DNA of 64,000 bases from Oreocharis arfaki. Taxonomy: Eukaryota; Chordata; Aves; Passeriformes; Paramythiidae. Both the position numbers and the translations under genes were made by a program. Positions 10,101 to 23,980 of the stretch are shown here, in pieces. A model generated the notes under the pieces. That model searched no databases. It had not been told where the DNA came from and saw nothing but the letters and a program-made list of their open reading frames with translations. Each line of letters begins with the position of its first letter. Within the stretch, counting starts at the first letter, position 1. Location of the stretch: the NCBI GenBank assembly GCA_013398015.1, contig VZRR01008202.1, positions 253,766 to 317,765 of the forward strand. The letters run 5' to 3'.

Positions 10101-13100
10101 CGAGATTTACCCTTTCAAAAACACGCCAGTGTGTTGAGATGCCTGGCGCCAATATTTGTAGAGGTGGATTAGCTTCTTGAAAGATCGTTTTGTTTGCTTT
10201 TCTGTTGACCCCTCTCCTTGCTGCAATGTTTCTCAATTAGATCCAGAACAGTAATTGCCTGACACCATCCCCCATATCTGCTCCTGGTGGAAGAAGAAAA
10301 GGGAATACTTTGTGGGGAGCACAACAAGGGATCAGGAGATGAGACTAACTGGCTGGATTTAGGATTGAGCAGGCATCAAGTACTGCCAGGTATCGAGGTG
10401 AGAATTACAGAGGTTTGAGGCTGGGTGGGGTGTGCTGGGAAGAGATTGTTTGGGCTCACACGCTGCAGAGACTTTTGATCAACTGGGCTGGCTCCTGTGA
10501 TATTATCATCTGAGGTGTCTGCTGTTGATTCATAGTGATAGCAGTCCAGATAAATGATTGCTTCAGTCCAGGATATTTAGTTCTTATGCATTTAGCCACT
10601 CCCTTGCTTTCCAAATAATAGTCTCTCTCTTTCAAATTTGCCAGGCACTGGCTGCGAAGAAGGAAGGCATTTGCTCACTGCCTAATACTGCATCTTGTAC
10701 AGTCCTACAGGGGAGGCAAGCAGAGAGGAAATACAGACCCTGCTTTTGAGCTCTTGTAGCTCCCTGATGCATCTACTACCATTGCTAGTGCAGTTGTTGG
10801 CCATCCTTGAAAATCATGGCTGTGAAGCAGGGTTTCTCTCCCAGGGATATGGCAGTCACCAGAAATGGAGAAAAAAAAACTGTAAGCAGAAGAAACAGAA
10901 TCAAAACAACTACGTTCTGACTTTTTACAGCTTACCCTGTAAGTTTAGGAAGGAGTCTGGGGACAAACCTAAAAGATATTTCATTGCCTTAATCGCAACT
11001 CCTTAATACTTGTTCTGATGATTACATACATTTCCAACAACTGTAACAGTGCTGGCATGAGAAGACCATGGCCAATCATGTCAATCAAAAGTGTCTCACT
11101 GGGCTTCACCTCTCTGAATCCCCCTATTATCATCATGGACAGGAATTCATTTATTTCTCTTCCCTCAACTCCCCAAACGCATTTGATTCCTGTGGGAAGA
11201 GAAATGTCTTGCTCCAACAGGAGCCCAAGTCAGCCAAAAAGAGCCAAGAAAGCATGAAAAACCATCTGTTTTATGTTGAGGACTCTTTGGCTCTTTTCTG
11301 CCAAGCTCCTGGAGAGGCAGGGGTCTCATTAGAGTGCCTTTGCTACTGCACACCTGTGAGACTTTCACTGGAACTGAAACAGCAGTTGTTCTAATTAAAC
11401 AGCACAGAACAGGCCACCTTAATCACTGGCATGATTTCATCTTCCTTGAGAAGAGAGGGGAAGAGGAATCAAAACTGATAAGAGAGAGGGAAGAAGGTGA
11501 AATGTGCTGAATCCCTGGTTCCTCAATTTAAAGCGCTAAGGGATGTCTCTCATCTCTGTAAAGATTAATGTGAGCCTCTGATGGCATGTTTTATTAAATG
11601 GTTATATAATAATTGATATTTGAAAGCTGGGTTTCCAAAAGCCACTAAATGCTTTAACCAGACAAGACCTAGTGGCTTTCAATGGCATTTGTGCCTGCAA
11701 GTCACTCAGGTGCATTGGAAAACTTCACCTCTACTCCTTTATTCAAATCAGTGCCTCATTTACTCCATCAGTGTGACCTTGGCAGTCTACGTGGCAGAAA
11801 CCAGGGGCAGGGGTGAAAACCATAAGCCCTCTAAGGAGGACCAACCTTGGGTGGAAGTAGGAGGTGCCAGCAGCACACAGTGCGAGTGAGAAATCCATCA
11901 GCTGAGGAGCAAGTACCCAGACACCAAGGACACCTAGGAAATAACAGCATGATAATTCCTGTCCTGACTCTCCCAAAGCCTGTAACGGAGAGGCACATCT
12001 GTCCCTGAGACAAGGCACACAGGCAGGCCAGGCAGAAATGCTGCTGGCAAGCTAGAGGGCCAGTGGGCCAAAGCTTAATAGGAAAACAGCAGTGATTTGT
12101 CTCCACCACTATTTATGTTTCAAGCACATGACAGGTTGTCAGTGGAAGTGAGTGCTGCTAAATTTACTGCTTCTCAAATGCCCGCCACAGTTGCATACTT
12201 GACAAGTCACTTCATTTGAAGGGCTAGGTGTTGGGCTGGACTTTCCTCCCCTGTGCCCTCTCTCAATGAAAACCACAAACAGCTTTCTTTACACCACAAA
12301 CCGATCCCCTTGGGGGCTATGATATCAGGGTGTGAGTTTAGAGAAGAGGGATGTTCCCGGCATATTCATTTTTAACCCTGATACATGCTGGTCTTGTTCT
12401 GGGCCACTTGACTGCAGATGTGTGTCTGACAGGACGCACTCATGACTGAACTGAACAAGTAACAGCCTGGTTACAGCACCGGGCATTCGGAGACAGAGAA
12501 CATGATAGCCTGGTGAGCACGAGCGAGTACCAGCTGGGTGTGTGGGTGAGAGCTGCCGAGCATTGTAAGGAAAGCAGTGCCAAAAACTGCAGGGATGCAA
12601 GAGGAAATGCAGGTGGGTGAAAGGCTGGATTAGACTCTGCCCGTATGCACGCGTGTGTACGGGTGGTGGAAAAAACCACGTGGAATAATTGGTGTGGGGC
12701 TGGAAGCATGACAGAGCATTAAGGTGAGGATGTGCAGAGAGGAAGGCTGGCAGGCAGGGGACAGGGTGAGAGGATGAGCACAGGGGTGTGTCTGTGGTCT
12801 TGCATGTGGAGGACTGAAGTACAGAATATCATTTGCCTCCCAAGTGTTGCATGGTGCCTGCACCCACACAGCCTCATGCCCATCTGTGACACAACACATT
12901 TGGCAAGTGGGAGAAGACCCCTCATTAATGGCTGAAAATCTGTAACACCTGGTTTCAAACTCTCCTGGTAAGTAGAAGGGGAGTGAGGCTGCCATTTGAT
13001 GATGGGGGATATAAGAAGTCCAAACCTTCCCTTTTTTATCCCTAACTTGTCCTCACTGCACTACAGAATCCTCACGGAAGGGCTCTGGTCTTACTTGCAT

Positions 13101-14439
13101 GGAAACTGCTCCCTGCTTTATGCAGCTGTGCTGCTGGACAGCACCACATCTTCTCAAATGCCCTGACTCCTTTTAGCTGCAGATACCAAGACAAAGCTGT
13201 CACTAATATGATGTTATAAAAGACAGCCAAATGTGACAGGACACATCCTCCTACTCCAACCACTCCCTTCATTTCTTCTACATGCAATGGAGCTCCCTGC
13301 TTTCTCCCACACATACTCTTCATCTCATGCACAGGATCCTTTCTTTTTGTTCCCTCATGTGCATTTAGTAAATTACACATGTGCATGGGCACATATTCCT
13401 GCAGACAGTGTCACGCAGAAGCAGGACACATCCTCTTTTTTCTTGTCACATGGGTGCAGGACCATTGCAATTCTCTACCAGCCCTTTAGGAATCTGCTCC
13501 GCTTCCTTTTGCAGTGGTGTAGGCCAGAGGCGCTTGTTCTGCAATTGTGCCTCACAGTTTATATGATTAAATGTAGCATCTGCAGCTATATTAGCTGGGC
13601 TATTAGTGACAAGTGCTATCAATCCTCATACTTCAGTGAATAAACTGATCACCAGCTGGGGACAGAAATCTCCCCTTGTCTCTCATCACCATAACATACA
13701 AACTGCTTTATGTGGGTTTCAGAGGGAGGGAAACAAAGAGAAGTGAAGTTAGAGACTGACAAATAGTTAGCGGTATCTTCTATTCTTTCTTTGGTTCTCT
13801 GCTTTCCAAAGAACACAACATTTTTTTTTATGGGTGGCTCCTCCAAGGCTGCTCTAAGTTTTACTGGGGGTGGGAGAAGAACACAACAATTGTGCCCTCC
13901 CATCTGGCCTCCAAGGACTAAGAATTCATCCACAGTAATCATCTATGCCTCTTGGATTGAGGCCCTCTGACACTTTTACTGGATAATAGCATTTCTTAAT
14001 AACCAGCATTTCAATCTAATTCCTTTCTATCACCTCTCCAGCACCAACCCTCTGAGTATTCTGTATGGGCTAGGACTCAGTGGGGAAAAAAAATCCTGCA
14101 ACTTTGACCATAAGATGCTGAAATAATATTAAAAAAACAGGTTTTCAAACATCCTCTCTTTAAACACTTATTTCTCAACTGCTCTCAAAACTGCTGTCCT
14201 TGTATTTCTAAGTCCAGCATTCCAAAAGGGATGCTGGGTTTGATTAAAACAACTTCCTGGCTTATAGGTTATATCAGTATCCTGGTGGGATTTTATGCCA
14301 CTAATCTCAGCAGTCTGCAGCTGCAGAACAGTTGAAGGAGGGGAGGAATGTTAACTATATTAAAATGGCAAATTCACCTGCAGACTGTATTTTATCACTA
14401 CGTCAGGAGTAGAAGGTCTTGAGATAATTTTCAGGCAGT
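7166..14439. other. Intronic sequence, largely unique
   Basis: No gene or clear interspersed repeat was recognised over this stretch. It contains poly-T at 8221-8233, a GT-rich patch near 8908-8932 and an AT-rich block with TAAT-type homeodomain cores at about 11391-11635. The many short open frames overlap in several phases without family resemblance. Confidence 0.5.
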
Positions 14440-14660
14440 ATGAGCTTGCATATACAGGGGGATGTAACATGCAGTAAGGAGAGGAGAGAAGAAAGGAGAA
14501 TGGAGAACAAGGGAAGAACTGTCAAGACAACAAAAAATTTAAAAATAGCATAGAGAAGATAGTTTCTGAGACCCAAGTCTTCCGGAGAAGGACAGAAAAG
14601 GAAATAAATAAAGAAAGAGACAAAGAGCATGAGATAGAGATGAAAGTTTGATTAAGAAGA
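14440..14660. repeat. Purine-rich (GA/AAGA) tract
   Basis: The plus strand is dominated by GGAGAGGAGAGAAGAAAGGA-type and AAATAAATAAAGAAAGAGAC-type sequence. It has no clean repeat period and looks like degenerate GA-rich low complexity. The minus-strand open frame 14403-14630 is an artefact of the composition. Confidence 0.6.
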
Positions 14661-15170
14661 AGCGAGGGGATGCAGAGGGTTAGGGCAAACAAGCACAGCT
14701 CTGAACAAGGTGAATTGCCATGGGAAAGCAGCAGGGAATGCAGTCAGTGTTGGCTGGGAATACAACACACAAGGGGTAATGGAGGCCAGAGTCTTCCAGA
14801 TGTATTACTGTTATGTTGATCTGTGGTAAACAATTTCACTGCTCACAGGCAATTCACAGCTGTTGGCAGTGTCACTGAGGGCCTCGGACACTTACATGCT
14901 GTGTACACATGCACGGACATACAAGGAGAAAAAAGGTAGGTTCCCATGACCTTTGGTTGTAAGGGCTTGGGATGGAGTGGGAATGTTTGGTGCTGGCTCC
15001 TCCTCCTTACTTTCTTCCTGCTTCATCTCATTAAAAGCAGACAGAATACACCACGTTAACAGCCATCCCATTTCTAGACAAACAAGTGTTCTTATTACTA
15101 CCTTCTCAAATACAGAGAGGTCCTCTGAAAAATCTGCAATTCATGGATCAAAAAGACAAAGAAGAAGCCA

Positions 15171-15201
15171 TAGTCCCCTCCCCCCCCCACCGCGCCCCCC
15201 C
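15171..15201. repeat. C-rich run
   Basis: A poly-C stretch is interrupted by ACCGCG (nine consecutive C at 15180-15188, then a second C run). On the LSAMP transcript strand it is G-rich, with clustered G runs that might support a G-quadruplex. It is a likely site of sequencing length error. Confidence 0.7.
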
Positions 15202-17481
15202 ATTCCAGCACTGCAGGAGGCCTAGAAGAGAATCTCCAGCACTTTCCATGTAGCCCTGGAAGAGCCTCTATGAATTTCTTTTCCTCTTCATCCCCTAGGC
15301 TCTTGCTGTGAACACACCCAGTTTGCGTGGAGGCCAGTGGCGTTGCCAAGAGTCTCAGGCAGGAAAGAAATAGAGAACCCCTCCAGTCACTTGTCACTGG
15401 GGGGATTTGAGACTTCGGTGCCCTCACTTAGAAATCTGTTCTGATGGGCAAAGGACACTGTCCCAGCTGCACCAGCAGAGCTGATGTCACGCAGCAGAGC
15501 TGGGCTTCTGGATGCAGCCATGGGAGGGAGCCCATTGGCTGGAATGCAGCAGGAAGCAAGAGGAGACGGGGATGAAGTCGAACCTGCTGGAGACCACAGG
15601 TCTGGCTCCTTACCCAGCAGGAGAAATGGCTTTGCTACTCTTGATCTCCTGAACATGCAGCTTCCCCAAAGAGGCTCTTATCTGCTACATAAAATGAGAA
15701 AGCTGAGGTCTGCTACGAGGGGAAAGAGTTCTGCACTCAGATCTGATGAATTCTGCCTTTTTCTACACCTCTTACCTCTTCCAGCTGGAGGCACTTGTAG
15801 GGACTCGTGGGAGAGAGATGGAGAAATGAAAAACTGAGCTATTGAGACAGCCATTCAGGTATTTCTTTACTGAATCCCAAGGCCTTCCTGAGCTCTTTCC
15901 AAACAGAAACTGGCTGAAGGCGACATACAGCCCTCTGAGTTTGAACCTCCTCGGGACATTTCTGCGCACTGGTCCTGTCAGCACGCTATGTTAACTCATA
16001 AATCACTTGTTTCATGATTTAGGGATTTGACCACTTTAGCTTGGAAGCAGATAATGAATTGAAGGCAGGAAAGTTTGATTCCCTGTCTGTGTTTCTGTAC
16101 ACTCAGTCATCCTCAAAAGTGGTTGATATCTGCACAAGCCTAAAGGCAATCTTGGCCCTTTCAATTAAAAGAAAGAAAAAAAGAAATTAAAAAAAAAAAG
16201 GAAGAAGAGACATTTAGGAGTCCTCAGAGAGACAGAGACGGTTTGATGCTGGCAGAGAATATCTAGCACTGCTTAGAATCACAAGGAGGAAAATGGTCTT
16301 GCTCCCCTTTCCAGGCAGGAATACCTCTCCCCACCTGCACTGTGGTGCCTGTCACCAGCCCTGTGCAGGAGACAATGCCTTAGAGATGAGGCAGGAATAC
16401 AGGCTATCATGATCCTCACGTATATTCTTTGCTCTGCTTTCTGCATGGTGGCTATGGAGGTACAAACAGCTTTTACATGTCCAAGACCAGAGCCTGGTCT
16501 AGGTGATAGATTAAATCTCAGCTTAGTCTTTCTAGGGAATGAGGCTGCAGAAATTCTTACTGAGTTTTCTCAGGAGAAATGCAGTCTAAGTTAGATTCAG
16601 ACTAATAGCTTAACACTTGTTCCTCTCTAAAAGCAGAAAATGCCCAAGGCATTTTCCTTGTGCTTGTGCAAAGACACTGATCACAAACCTGTATACAGCA
16701 CCACACTCTGGATCCCTTCTGCAGAGAAAAATCATTAAGCAAAATCATACTCATACACCCAGCGAAAAAGGCAGAAGAGGAAAAAAAATTGTGTGCAGAG
16801 GGAACAGTCACAGCTGTTTCAATTTATGAGACAAGAAATTGTATTTCAAAGAGAATACAGAAGTTTTCCCCTTTGAGAAAGTTATCAACCAGAATTTGCA
16901 ATAAACCCCACTCCATTTATATGCCTCTAAACTGAAGGTCCCTGATAGAGATTATATTGCATTCTGCAGTGCTCTGCTCTGCCAAGAAGAGCGCTCAGCC
17001 TCAGACCTTGCCACCCAGAAGTCTGAATCACCTCTCTTGCTTCATTACCCATCACAGCCCTGCTTCAAGTTTCTCACCCTTTTCTTCTCCTCTTCAGTTC
17101 ACATATCTCTTTTTGTTTTTTCAGTTTTTCCTCCTACTCTGTCTCCCTCCTCCCTGTGATTTGCCTTTTAAACTCTGAACTCTTTTTTCCTTCCACCTGT
17201 ATATACGTCCACAAAACTGAAACCTGTCTGTAACTCAGATGAGCTAGTGCAATGACAAAAAACATTCAGGCAGGAACAGTGTATTGGTGAAACACCTAGG
17301 AGAAGAGTTCTCATACTCGCAGCTTTGTTTTGCTTTTATAGCTGTCTGTTACACGGCATTTGCTTTAAGGAGGATGATGCCATATTGCACCACATGGCTG
17401 GAAAAGACTTCATTCTTTTACTTCAAAGCTGTAAAGAACTGAACCAGGGGGCGGGGAGCAGAGAAGGTAAAAAAAAAATAC

Positions 17482-17519
17482 GCTACAGCTGAAGGAATAT
17501 GCTACAGCTGAAGAGAAAT
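17482..17519. repeat. Imperfect 19-bp tandem duplication
   Basis: The unit GCTACAGCTGAAGGAATAT is followed at once by GCTACAGCTGAAGAGAAAT. The first 13 bases are identical and the rest is partly changed. This suggests a local slippage duplication. Each copy carries a CAGCTG E-box core. Confidence 0.75.
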
Positions 17520-19129
17520 CACTTGGAGGTGTTGGCAGCAAAGAACTTCACTTACAGAAGCTGGGCTGCTGGAGATTTGCTTGAAGATGACCCACTGAAG
17601 ATGTGTTTGATTTGAACTGGTAAAGGCCTGTGCCTGTTTGTACTTGAGGACCCTAGCGGAAGGCTCAAAGCTAATTAAGATTTTTTTGCATATAGTAGCT
17701 TTGATGCTTAAAAGCACGCAAACAAGAAAGCAAGAAAACAACGGGAGATACCATGGTGTTATAAAAGAGAGAGTCAAATGCGGAGAAAGAGAGAAGGTCA
17801 ATCCAGCAATCCCATGCATACCTGCTCTCAAAAACTGAAAATTTAGTGTGGAACATATGTCCATGCTTCACTCCCACTTGTTAGCAATTAAGTAAGTCAC
17901 TTAGGGAGGTGATAGATTATCCATGAAGAAAAAACAATAAATCAATCAGTTATATCAATAAAGGACACTTAAAATTCTCTCGTTGTTGGAGGACAGACAG
18001 TGGCTTGGGTGGACCACTGACCATTCTTCTGTCAAGGCTGCTCTTAGACAAGTCCTCTGTGCCCTGTTTCTTTCCACTTCTATCTCACAGTGCCTCAACA
18101 CACACTTTTCCATACATCTGTTTGTGTGTGGTCACCTTTATAGAACAGAATTTGTATGCAGCAGCCTGAAATGAAAGCATAACAAGTATTGCAAAATTGA
18201 TATTCTCCTCATTAAAAAAAAGAAAAATCCTCCCTTACCAAGTTTGACCTGGCAACTGTATCTCCCTTTTGGACAATATGTACTGTGCCGTACATACAAT
18301 TGAAGCAATAAATAAGCCATCATGTGAAACAAGAAACGTCTTTCTAATAGGGCAGTGAGTGTTTGGCATGCACTCATTGATTTAAACATCAGCCAAACAG
18401 GTAATGATGGAAAGATGAGAAAATGCGTGGTCTCATTCAAGAGCCCGATCAACATGGTTAAAAAATCTTCCACGTTTTTACACAGTAACTCTCTGGATAC
18501 CTCCTGCTGAGGAGTGTCCAAGGCACTCAGGTAGGAAGTATCTGACCCTGCTGCCCAAAACCCCTCTGTTCAGAAAACAAAAGACTTCAGTTTCCAGTAT
18601 TTGGAATCTCGTGCTTTTCCTAGCAGGAGTCATGGTACGTAATAAGCAAGAGCTCAGTCTTCTACAGCAAGCAATGGTCAGTACCCACACCAGTAAAGGG
18701 AGGGTCTAGTCCAGGATAGGAGCAACAGCAAAACCAGCTGCTATTTAGTACTATAACTTTCCCTGTTTCCATTGTGTGCTCCTGCCTCCACTGGCCAATG
18801 AAGCCTCCTTTGTATCCTGAGATACTCACTCATGTTTCTAAGCCTCTCTGCAGCCCAATGTGAAACCCAGTGTCAAACAGGCTTATGCTGAACCACTCAC
18901 GGTCTTGAAGTCGAACAAAAACAAATTGGAAAAAATACAGCATACCAGAGACAGTCTTTACAGTGAGCATTCTATGAGCCTGGCAGGAAAGTGACTGAGC
19001 ATCTTACTGATTTGTGCAATACTGCTTCTCTTTCAATTCACCTGCCTTTAAACAACACACTGAACTGTCTCAGGAGACTCCCTGGTTAGGGGTTCATCTC
19101 TACACAGCTCTTCCTGTCCATCTCGTTTT

Positions 19130-19395
19130 AGCAACCCGTCTTTCTTTTCCAGTTCTCTCAGTATGAATACCTCTGCAGGGAAAGGCTCTTTTTCTCTGCA
19201 ATCCCCGATTTAATACTCTGACATGGCATCAACATCTTGCTGCTGTTTCTTCCTGTTAGTACAGTTCTATCTCTGCCTTTCATGCCCCTTCTCCTTAAGT
19301 CATTCGATTTTCCTCTTCTCTCTGCCCTGCTTCACCCTTCGTGGTGGGGTTTGTGTTTTTTCCCTTTCCCTTTCCTCCTCTCCTGGAAATGTGCC
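19130..19395. repeat. Pyrimidine-rich (CT) tract
   Basis: About 265 bp with marked C and T bias on the plus strand, containing TTTCCCTTTCCCTTTCCTCC near 19360. The first third of the 223-codon open frame starting at 19223 is translated from this low-complexity stretch, which explains its serine-, phenylalanine- and leucine-rich start. Confidence 0.6.
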
Positions 19396-20775
19396 AGCAA
19401 TACAGCAGAAGGGAGCACATCGAAAAAGGTTAGGCAAACACAACATTATGATCAGAATCAGCAACATATTGCTCATTAAACATTTAAAATCAACAGTTGC
19501 TGGCTTGATCTGCCAATATTGTGAGAAATGCCAGTTTCAGCTCAAGGTGCCTCCTGTTTCCAAAATGGCTTTATTTATGATGTGGGAGCTGGTGGCTGTG
19601 AGAACAAAACCCTACCTCCAGCGGCCAACAACACCCAAGCTACAGGCAGCTCCATGGAAAGTTCCCCAGCGAGCACCAATTGCTTCTGCCTCCCCAACGC
19701 CCCCGCTGCTTTCCAGAAACAAATGGATGTGTAAGAGCACAGAAATGTGTTTGCAGGAGATAAATTATTTATCTGAAATTTACTGTTGTGAAGTCAGCGT
19801 AATTCTCAAATCCGCAGACATATTTTATGCACTGATAGGACGTTTCAAACAGGGGCATTTGTACTCGTTTCTTCCCTCCTCCTGCAAGTATTAACACAAT
19901 AATGCCTCACCTGGAAAAGAAAAGAGCTGGCGCTGGAGCTGGAAAAGCAGTAGGATAATAGGCTTGTAGTTTCGTATTGTGTCCCAGGAAAGTTCTGTTT
20001 CTTGATAAACAAACCAGCCTAACACTCATTTCCCTCCTCCCTCCAACCTCTGTGATATTTGCATTTATATTTTTTTCTGCCTAGTCTACAAAGTTGATGC
20101 ATTTGGTAGCTGGAAAATCAAGCTTTATACCATCTGAGGTACAAACCTGACTACTGTGGGCAAACCCCAGAGCCCTCCAGCTCTGTCAGTGTCCTCCCTC
20201 CTGCCCTGCAGCAGTTCCTGCTCTCCAAAACCAGGTCAAAGATAGGTCACTCTTACACCCATGCACACATCCACTGCATATGTACCAATGTCCTCTCTCT
20301 GCTGGCTTCTGGGACATTCCTGCATCAATCAAGACCTATAAAATTTTCCATTGTTTCAGGAGCCCCTTGGGTAGTACACTGTATCTAAAACTATGCCACT
20401 GATCCAAACTGAGATTCCTTCTTCATAGAACATAATTTTGGGGAATTTTTGCCAATTATTCTGTAGGGAACAGAGCTAGATCCTAGGTATCAGTGTGAAG
20501 ATCTATTCACTCTCAATTGCACTTGTTTGAAGCATGAAAAATGAGATTGTCCTCTGCTAAAGCAGGAGTAAAGAGGGCAATTATAAAGCACACAGCTCAC
20601 ACAGCAGATAATCAGCCCAACATTTCTGACAAGCTCTTGTCCTCCGAGCAATAACAAGTCCTGCAGATGCTCACAGGCACCCTCCACTTTAAGTCAGTCA
20701 GAATGGAAGTGAATATGGCCTGACCACGACTCTCCCTTTGTTCTGCACGGGTGTATTTAAACAAGTGCATGCTCA

Positions 20776-20840
20776 AAGAGAAGCAAGTGGCTTGCTCAAG
20801 GCTCTAGCAAATCCAAAAGGCAGCAGTAAAGACTGCAGTT
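20776..20840 (-). repeat. Possible MIR-like fragment
   Basis: The plus strand has AGAGAAGCAAGTGGCTTGCT, then CAAGG, then CAGCAGTAAAGACTGCAG. This resembles the antisense form of the MIR core ('gaggttaagtgacttgcccaaggtcac'). The match is short and diverged, so chance similarity is a real alternative. Confidence 0.3.
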
Positions 20841-22931
20841 TTTCATAATGTGAGCATTTTTGAGAAATCCGATGGAATGCTTCCAACAATCCAGAGTTCC
20901 TGCAGAGAACTCCCAAAAGCTCCTCACTTGAACAATAATTCTGTAAGTAGATGCACTCCCCTGCCTGCCACTTAAGAAGCCTAATCACATACCAGATCCT
21001 CCATTAGAGTTGGCCACTCCAAAGCACAGGAAAAGTGGGAAGTCATTTTCTCTGAAACATGGTCTAAGCAACTTGAAATGCTGCCACTAGAGTTATCAGA
21101 AAAAAAAGAAAAAAATAAGACTACTTTTGATATAAAAATAGTTACTCACTCTCCTTCTTGCACCTGGCATCCCTTTTGTTTGTTAATCCAAACAAACACC
21201 TGACCTTTGGTCAGATAAAACATGCTGGATTGGCACTGATAGGAGTGAGTCTTCACTGTGACTTCAAGTGGCTATTTTTGTATGCTGTTTGATATTCAGC
21301 AGGAAAGATGGAGCTCTTCTTCCCACCCTTTCCCAGCTAATTACCAGGCACTGTTGCCAACAGGGCCCTGCTCAGGTCAGCCCCAAAGACTGTACTCTTA
21401 CACTCACATTTCTGTGGCAGCAACTGAAGATGAAAAATTGCTGCTGCACTAACCCAGGTACCAGGCAGCCACGGAGATCTCACACTACTGCCCCGTTGTG
21501 GCACCATGCATCCGGACAGACCTGGGCCACACCTGGCCAGTGACCCTCAAAGGGTGAGGCAGGCAGTGGCACACCGACTCACCTTAAACAGAAATGAAAC
21601 TGTCAATGTTAACTGAGGTAAAGAAGTGGCTTTGGGTCACCCTCCAGTTTTCTGAACCGGAACAGCCCTCTTACTTCATCAGAGGCATCCAAAGAGACAA
21701 AGCAGCAGCAGGTTTTGGTAAACAGCCAACGACTTGACTGACCAAGGACCGTAAAGGAACATGAATGTAATCTCCTGGATCTGAAAAATGTACAACTGGC
21801 AAAAAAACCACCTAAACCTGAAAGAAACCCTGCTATAATGAAGAACAGATGATCTAAGCTCTAAGGTGTACCAGAAAATTTAAACAGAAGCAAAGCAAGT
21901 CCAAATTTCTACACATGAAACCATGACCTGAGGACTGAGGAGAGAGCAGCCCCACAGAGCAGCATTATGATTTTGCTAGAAACCCAACAGGGTCCAAATG
22001 GCTTGCTCAACTTGCAGTAGATTTGCACGTTTCAGTAGTCCAATTATTTAATCACGTAATTGTCTGGAATTATTGTCCTGAAATGAGTGCTCAATTAATC
22101 CGCCCCTTTATGAGGCCAGGAAGCTCCAAGTCCCCGGGGGTACCTCAGCCTGCAGACCCTCATGGTTCAAAGAGATGCTGCACTGCAGAACTGTATCAAT
22201 GTCAGAAACACCTCGCAACCTCCTCCCAAGAGGGTTTGCTGAGGACTTGGTTCTTCAGGCCACAGGTCTCTGTAATTGCCTTCTTTATCGGAACAAGGTG
22301 AAATAGCTGTGAAGGGATAACTTTTTATCGATTTAGTTAAAGTGATGTTACCTGTCCTCTAGTCAGCATTCTCCTATCATTTCAAGAGTCTCGTGTTTCT
22401 TCCAGAACAGAAGTAAAGTAAAATCATAATAAGTCAGTCATGTGCACCTCCGTAACAGGGTCAATTTTAAAATTACACCTTTGGTTAAAGGGGTGCAACT
22501 TGCTTTTGCAGCCAAGCACCGAGCTCCCTTTTTAAGACTAGGTAGCACACCAAAAGCTATTTTCTTATGAGAAACCCCAGAAATAAGTTTCAAGCCTCAG
22601 AGAGAAGGATTAATTTGCTAGTAATGAAAGTGACACACAGGGAAAATGTAAAATCAATCTTGTGTTTAAAGGCAGAACAACACTGGCTCCACTTCCTTTT
22701 TTTTTTTTTTCTCTCTCATTTTCCTCCCCACTCCCCATAGTGGCTTGTTACCACCGAGCATACATTATGCACATTACCCACAAACCTCTGCTCTGTTTAA
22801 ATTAAAAAAAGAAACAGTGTTTTTAATCAATCTATTTGCACTCTTCTGCCACAACTCACAAAAGCAGTTTGATTTCTTTTCATTGCTCTCAAGAGAGCTG
22901 AACACAGATGACTAAAAACACCAATGAAAAC

Positions 22932-22968
22932 TAGTAATAATAATGGCAATAGTAGCAATAATAATAGT
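22932..22968. repeat. Degenerate (TAA)n microsatellite
   Basis: TAATAATAATGGCAATAGTA is followed by GCAATAATAATAGT. It is a short trinucleotide repeat with several interruptions. An A/C-rich patch follows at 22980-23010. Confidence 0.7.
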
Positions 22969-23980
22969 GACACCCCTCCCCCAAAAAAAACCAACAAAAA
23001 AGAAAAATAATAGAAAGAAGAGGCACAGTTAGCCTTGATCAAAATCAAATCAAAACACAGACTATGCTAAAAAATGACAGATCAAACTAAAGCAAAAGTC
23101 AGTGATCTGGCTGGTTCTGACCTTGTGCATCCCTCCCTCACACCACCAACAGGTGAGAACAACTGTAAAACAACAGAGGGACTCTCCAATCCTGTAAAAA
23201 TAATTTTGTCTGCCTGCACTTTTTCTCCAATTCCTGGCAATTCTGCTACATGTACATTTGGAAATGAAATTATTCCTAGGAATTCAGACCTTGTCTTGTG
23301 TTTCACATACACCACGATTCAAACGCAAAATTAAAAATAGCAGAGAAACGGTTAGCTGGTTTTGCTTGTAATGAATCACAGCCATAATTAATTCTACTGT
23401 TCAGATCTGGGGATTGCTAATTCTTTCCTTCGTTCTCCATTAAGACAACAGGAGGAAAAGCAGACCATTGCTTAACAAGGCTGTATCATGCTGAGAACTC
23501 CTGCTCAGTTTTCTATCCGTAAACAATTTTACACAGTGAAAACCTTTTCCTTCCTCTTCCTTCAGCTGATGAGAAAAGAAAAACAACCTTCCCTAGAAGG
23601 AACCTTGAAACAGAACCAGGATCTCTTCATTGCTGGACCCCTAATGGGAGGAGACCTTGTAGCCACAGGAACTGGTTCCTCATTGCAGATGCTCTTCTGC
23701 CTCCTCTACCACCCTAAGGCAGCACTCAATCTACATCTGAAACACTTCGCATGATCTATACACCAGTATGGGGTAGCTACTGCTAGATGTATGGATATAG
23801 TTTATTTTTTCAGACTTAAATATACTCCAAGTCTCGCATGTTTTAGATTCCTGGACTTAGTGTTCCAGCAGTAAAGATCCTGCCAACACGGTGATATGTC
23901 TCTCTGCTCCAACCCTGATACATAACTTGTCCCTTTTGGCCATATGAAAGACATCCACGGTACATTAATGCTAAATTATA

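Larger units (their letters stand above)
14661..19129. other. Intronic sequence, largely unique
   Basis: No gene was recognised. The stretch includes a C-rich run at 15171-15201, an A-rich patch at 16166-16208, a CT-rich patch around 17080-17160 and an imperfect 19-bp tandem duplication at 17482-17519. Confidence 0.5.
19396..23980. other. Intronic sequence, largely unique
   Basis: No gene was recognised. The stretch holds a complex AT-containing block (19430-19890), a weak MIR-like fragment (about 20776-20840), a block with an unusual mix of complex motifs (22021-22340), a poly-T at about 22697-22710 and a TAA microsatellite (22932-22968). Confidence 0.5.

Noticed and set aside
19223..19894. 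223-codon plus-strand open frame as a gene
   Set aside because: The first third is translated CT-rich low complexity, no domain or splice context is visible, and the codon pattern looks non-coding. It is kept only as a lead for a conserved non-coding block.
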